In this document: piece after piece, positions 5,158-5,440 of the stretch
Position numbering within the stretch: the stretch's first letter is position 1
Layout of the letters: each line of letters opens with the position of its first letter
DNA from: a bacterium
Lineage (GTDB): Bacteria > Chlamydiota > Chlamydiia > Chlamydiales > Rhabdochlamydiaceae
Length of the DNA stretch: 5,440 nt
Assembly (NCBI GenBank): GCA_021802305.1
Contig: JAKAAD010000073.1
Span: forward strand, 1 to 5,440
Reading direction: 5' to 3'
Program-made: the position numbers and the translations under genes
The notes under the pieces: model-generated
Seen by the model: only the letters and a program-made list of their open reading frames with translations
What the model was told of the DNA's origin: nothing
The model's database searches: none

Positions 5158-5440
5158 AAAAGATTCCAGTAAATGATTTGATAGGTTGCAAATAAAAACA
5201 TCAAACTTGCTTGCCCCCACAAGAATTTCCACAAGAAGGGGTGTAGAGATGCGTGTACTGCTTGATAGAGAATATACCAAAAGATTCCACCAAGCGTTAG
5301 CAAGATAGGGTGATTGAGAAAGAGTACCGCGTGTAACCATTGCTCAGTTGCAGGGCAACATTCTTTATGAATAAATTCATCCTTAGTAACAAAAATGCAA
5401 GAAAAGAATGCTAGCCCAATGTAGATTTTAAGGGGGGGCA
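5136..5440 (-). CDS. Membrane protein, C-terminal 100 residues (partial)
   Basis: A frame enters from beyond the right edge of the window and stays open for 100 residues to a TAA at 5136-5138. No start codon lies in the window that would give the whole gene. It is very hydrophobic and rich in Trp and His, with three likely membrane segments near residues 5-18, 37-60 and 73-95. A short loop between the first two contains DEFIHKECCPATEQWLHAV, with adjacent cysteines. The C-terminus WKKAAL is positively charged, suggesting a cytoplasmic end. Its coding nature is supported by membrane-protein composition and by the 22-base overlap with the methyltransferase start, typical of an operon. I do not recognise the family. 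A run of seven C (5432-5438 on the complement) encodes Pro-Pro near the window edge. Confidence 0.75.
   Translation of the reverse strand, partial: PPLKIYIGLAFFSCIFVTKDEFIHKECCPATEQWLHAVLFLNHPILLTLGGIFWYILYQAVHASLHPFLWKFLWGQASLMFLFATYQIIYWNLLWKKAAL

Noticed and set aside
5158..5340. N-terminal 61-residue extension of the methyltransferase to an ATG at 5340
   Set aside because: The extension has no UbiG similarity and coincides with the coding frame of the upstream membrane protein; homology and a plausible ribosome site point to 5157.

Overview
The window looks like a piece of a bacterial chromosome, most likely from an environmental member of the Chlamydiota (Parachlamydiales-type). This is an inference. 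It rests on an ATP/ADP-translocase-superfamily membrane protein, two tRNA genes without an encoded CCA end, an initiator tRNA with an unpaired C1/U72, weak or absent Shine-Dalgarno sequences, and AT-rich spacers around genes of moderate GC. No ribosomal or chlamydial marker gene is present to settle it.

Layout. Positions 1-199 are very AT-rich and hold a plausible promoter for two methionine-type tRNA genes with CAT anticodons: initiator fMet (200-272) and probable elongator Met (328-400). Positions 401-827 have no credible protein gene. Within them, about 680-780 is a GC-richer island that can fold into a compact three-stem structure, and it is the least explained sequence here. At 828-2042 lies an intact HD-domain phosphohydrolase of the SAMHD1/dNTPase type, possibly read from a leaderless mRNA. 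It overlaps by 17 bases a 420-residue membrane protein (2026-3288) of the nucleotide transporter (NTT, Npt1/Npt2-like) superfamily. The two probably form an operon concerned with nucleotide pools.

Convergent to this pair is tpx (3303-3815, minus), a thiol peroxidase with both redox cysteines. The last codons of the transporter and of tpx are inverted copies of each other and form one long hairpin across both stop codons, a candidate bidirectional terminator. Divergent from tpx is an unrecognised 152-residue cytosolic protein (3856-4314, plus).

The right end carries a minus-strand operon. A membrane protein gene runs in from beyond the window edge (5136-5440, partial, no start codon in the window). 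It overlaps by 22 bases a UbiG-like SAM methyltransferase (4408-5157). The upstream part of the longest methyltransferase reading frame is the shadow of that membrane gene, so the methyltransferase is 249 residues long. No mobile element, CRISPR array or clear pseudogene was seen.
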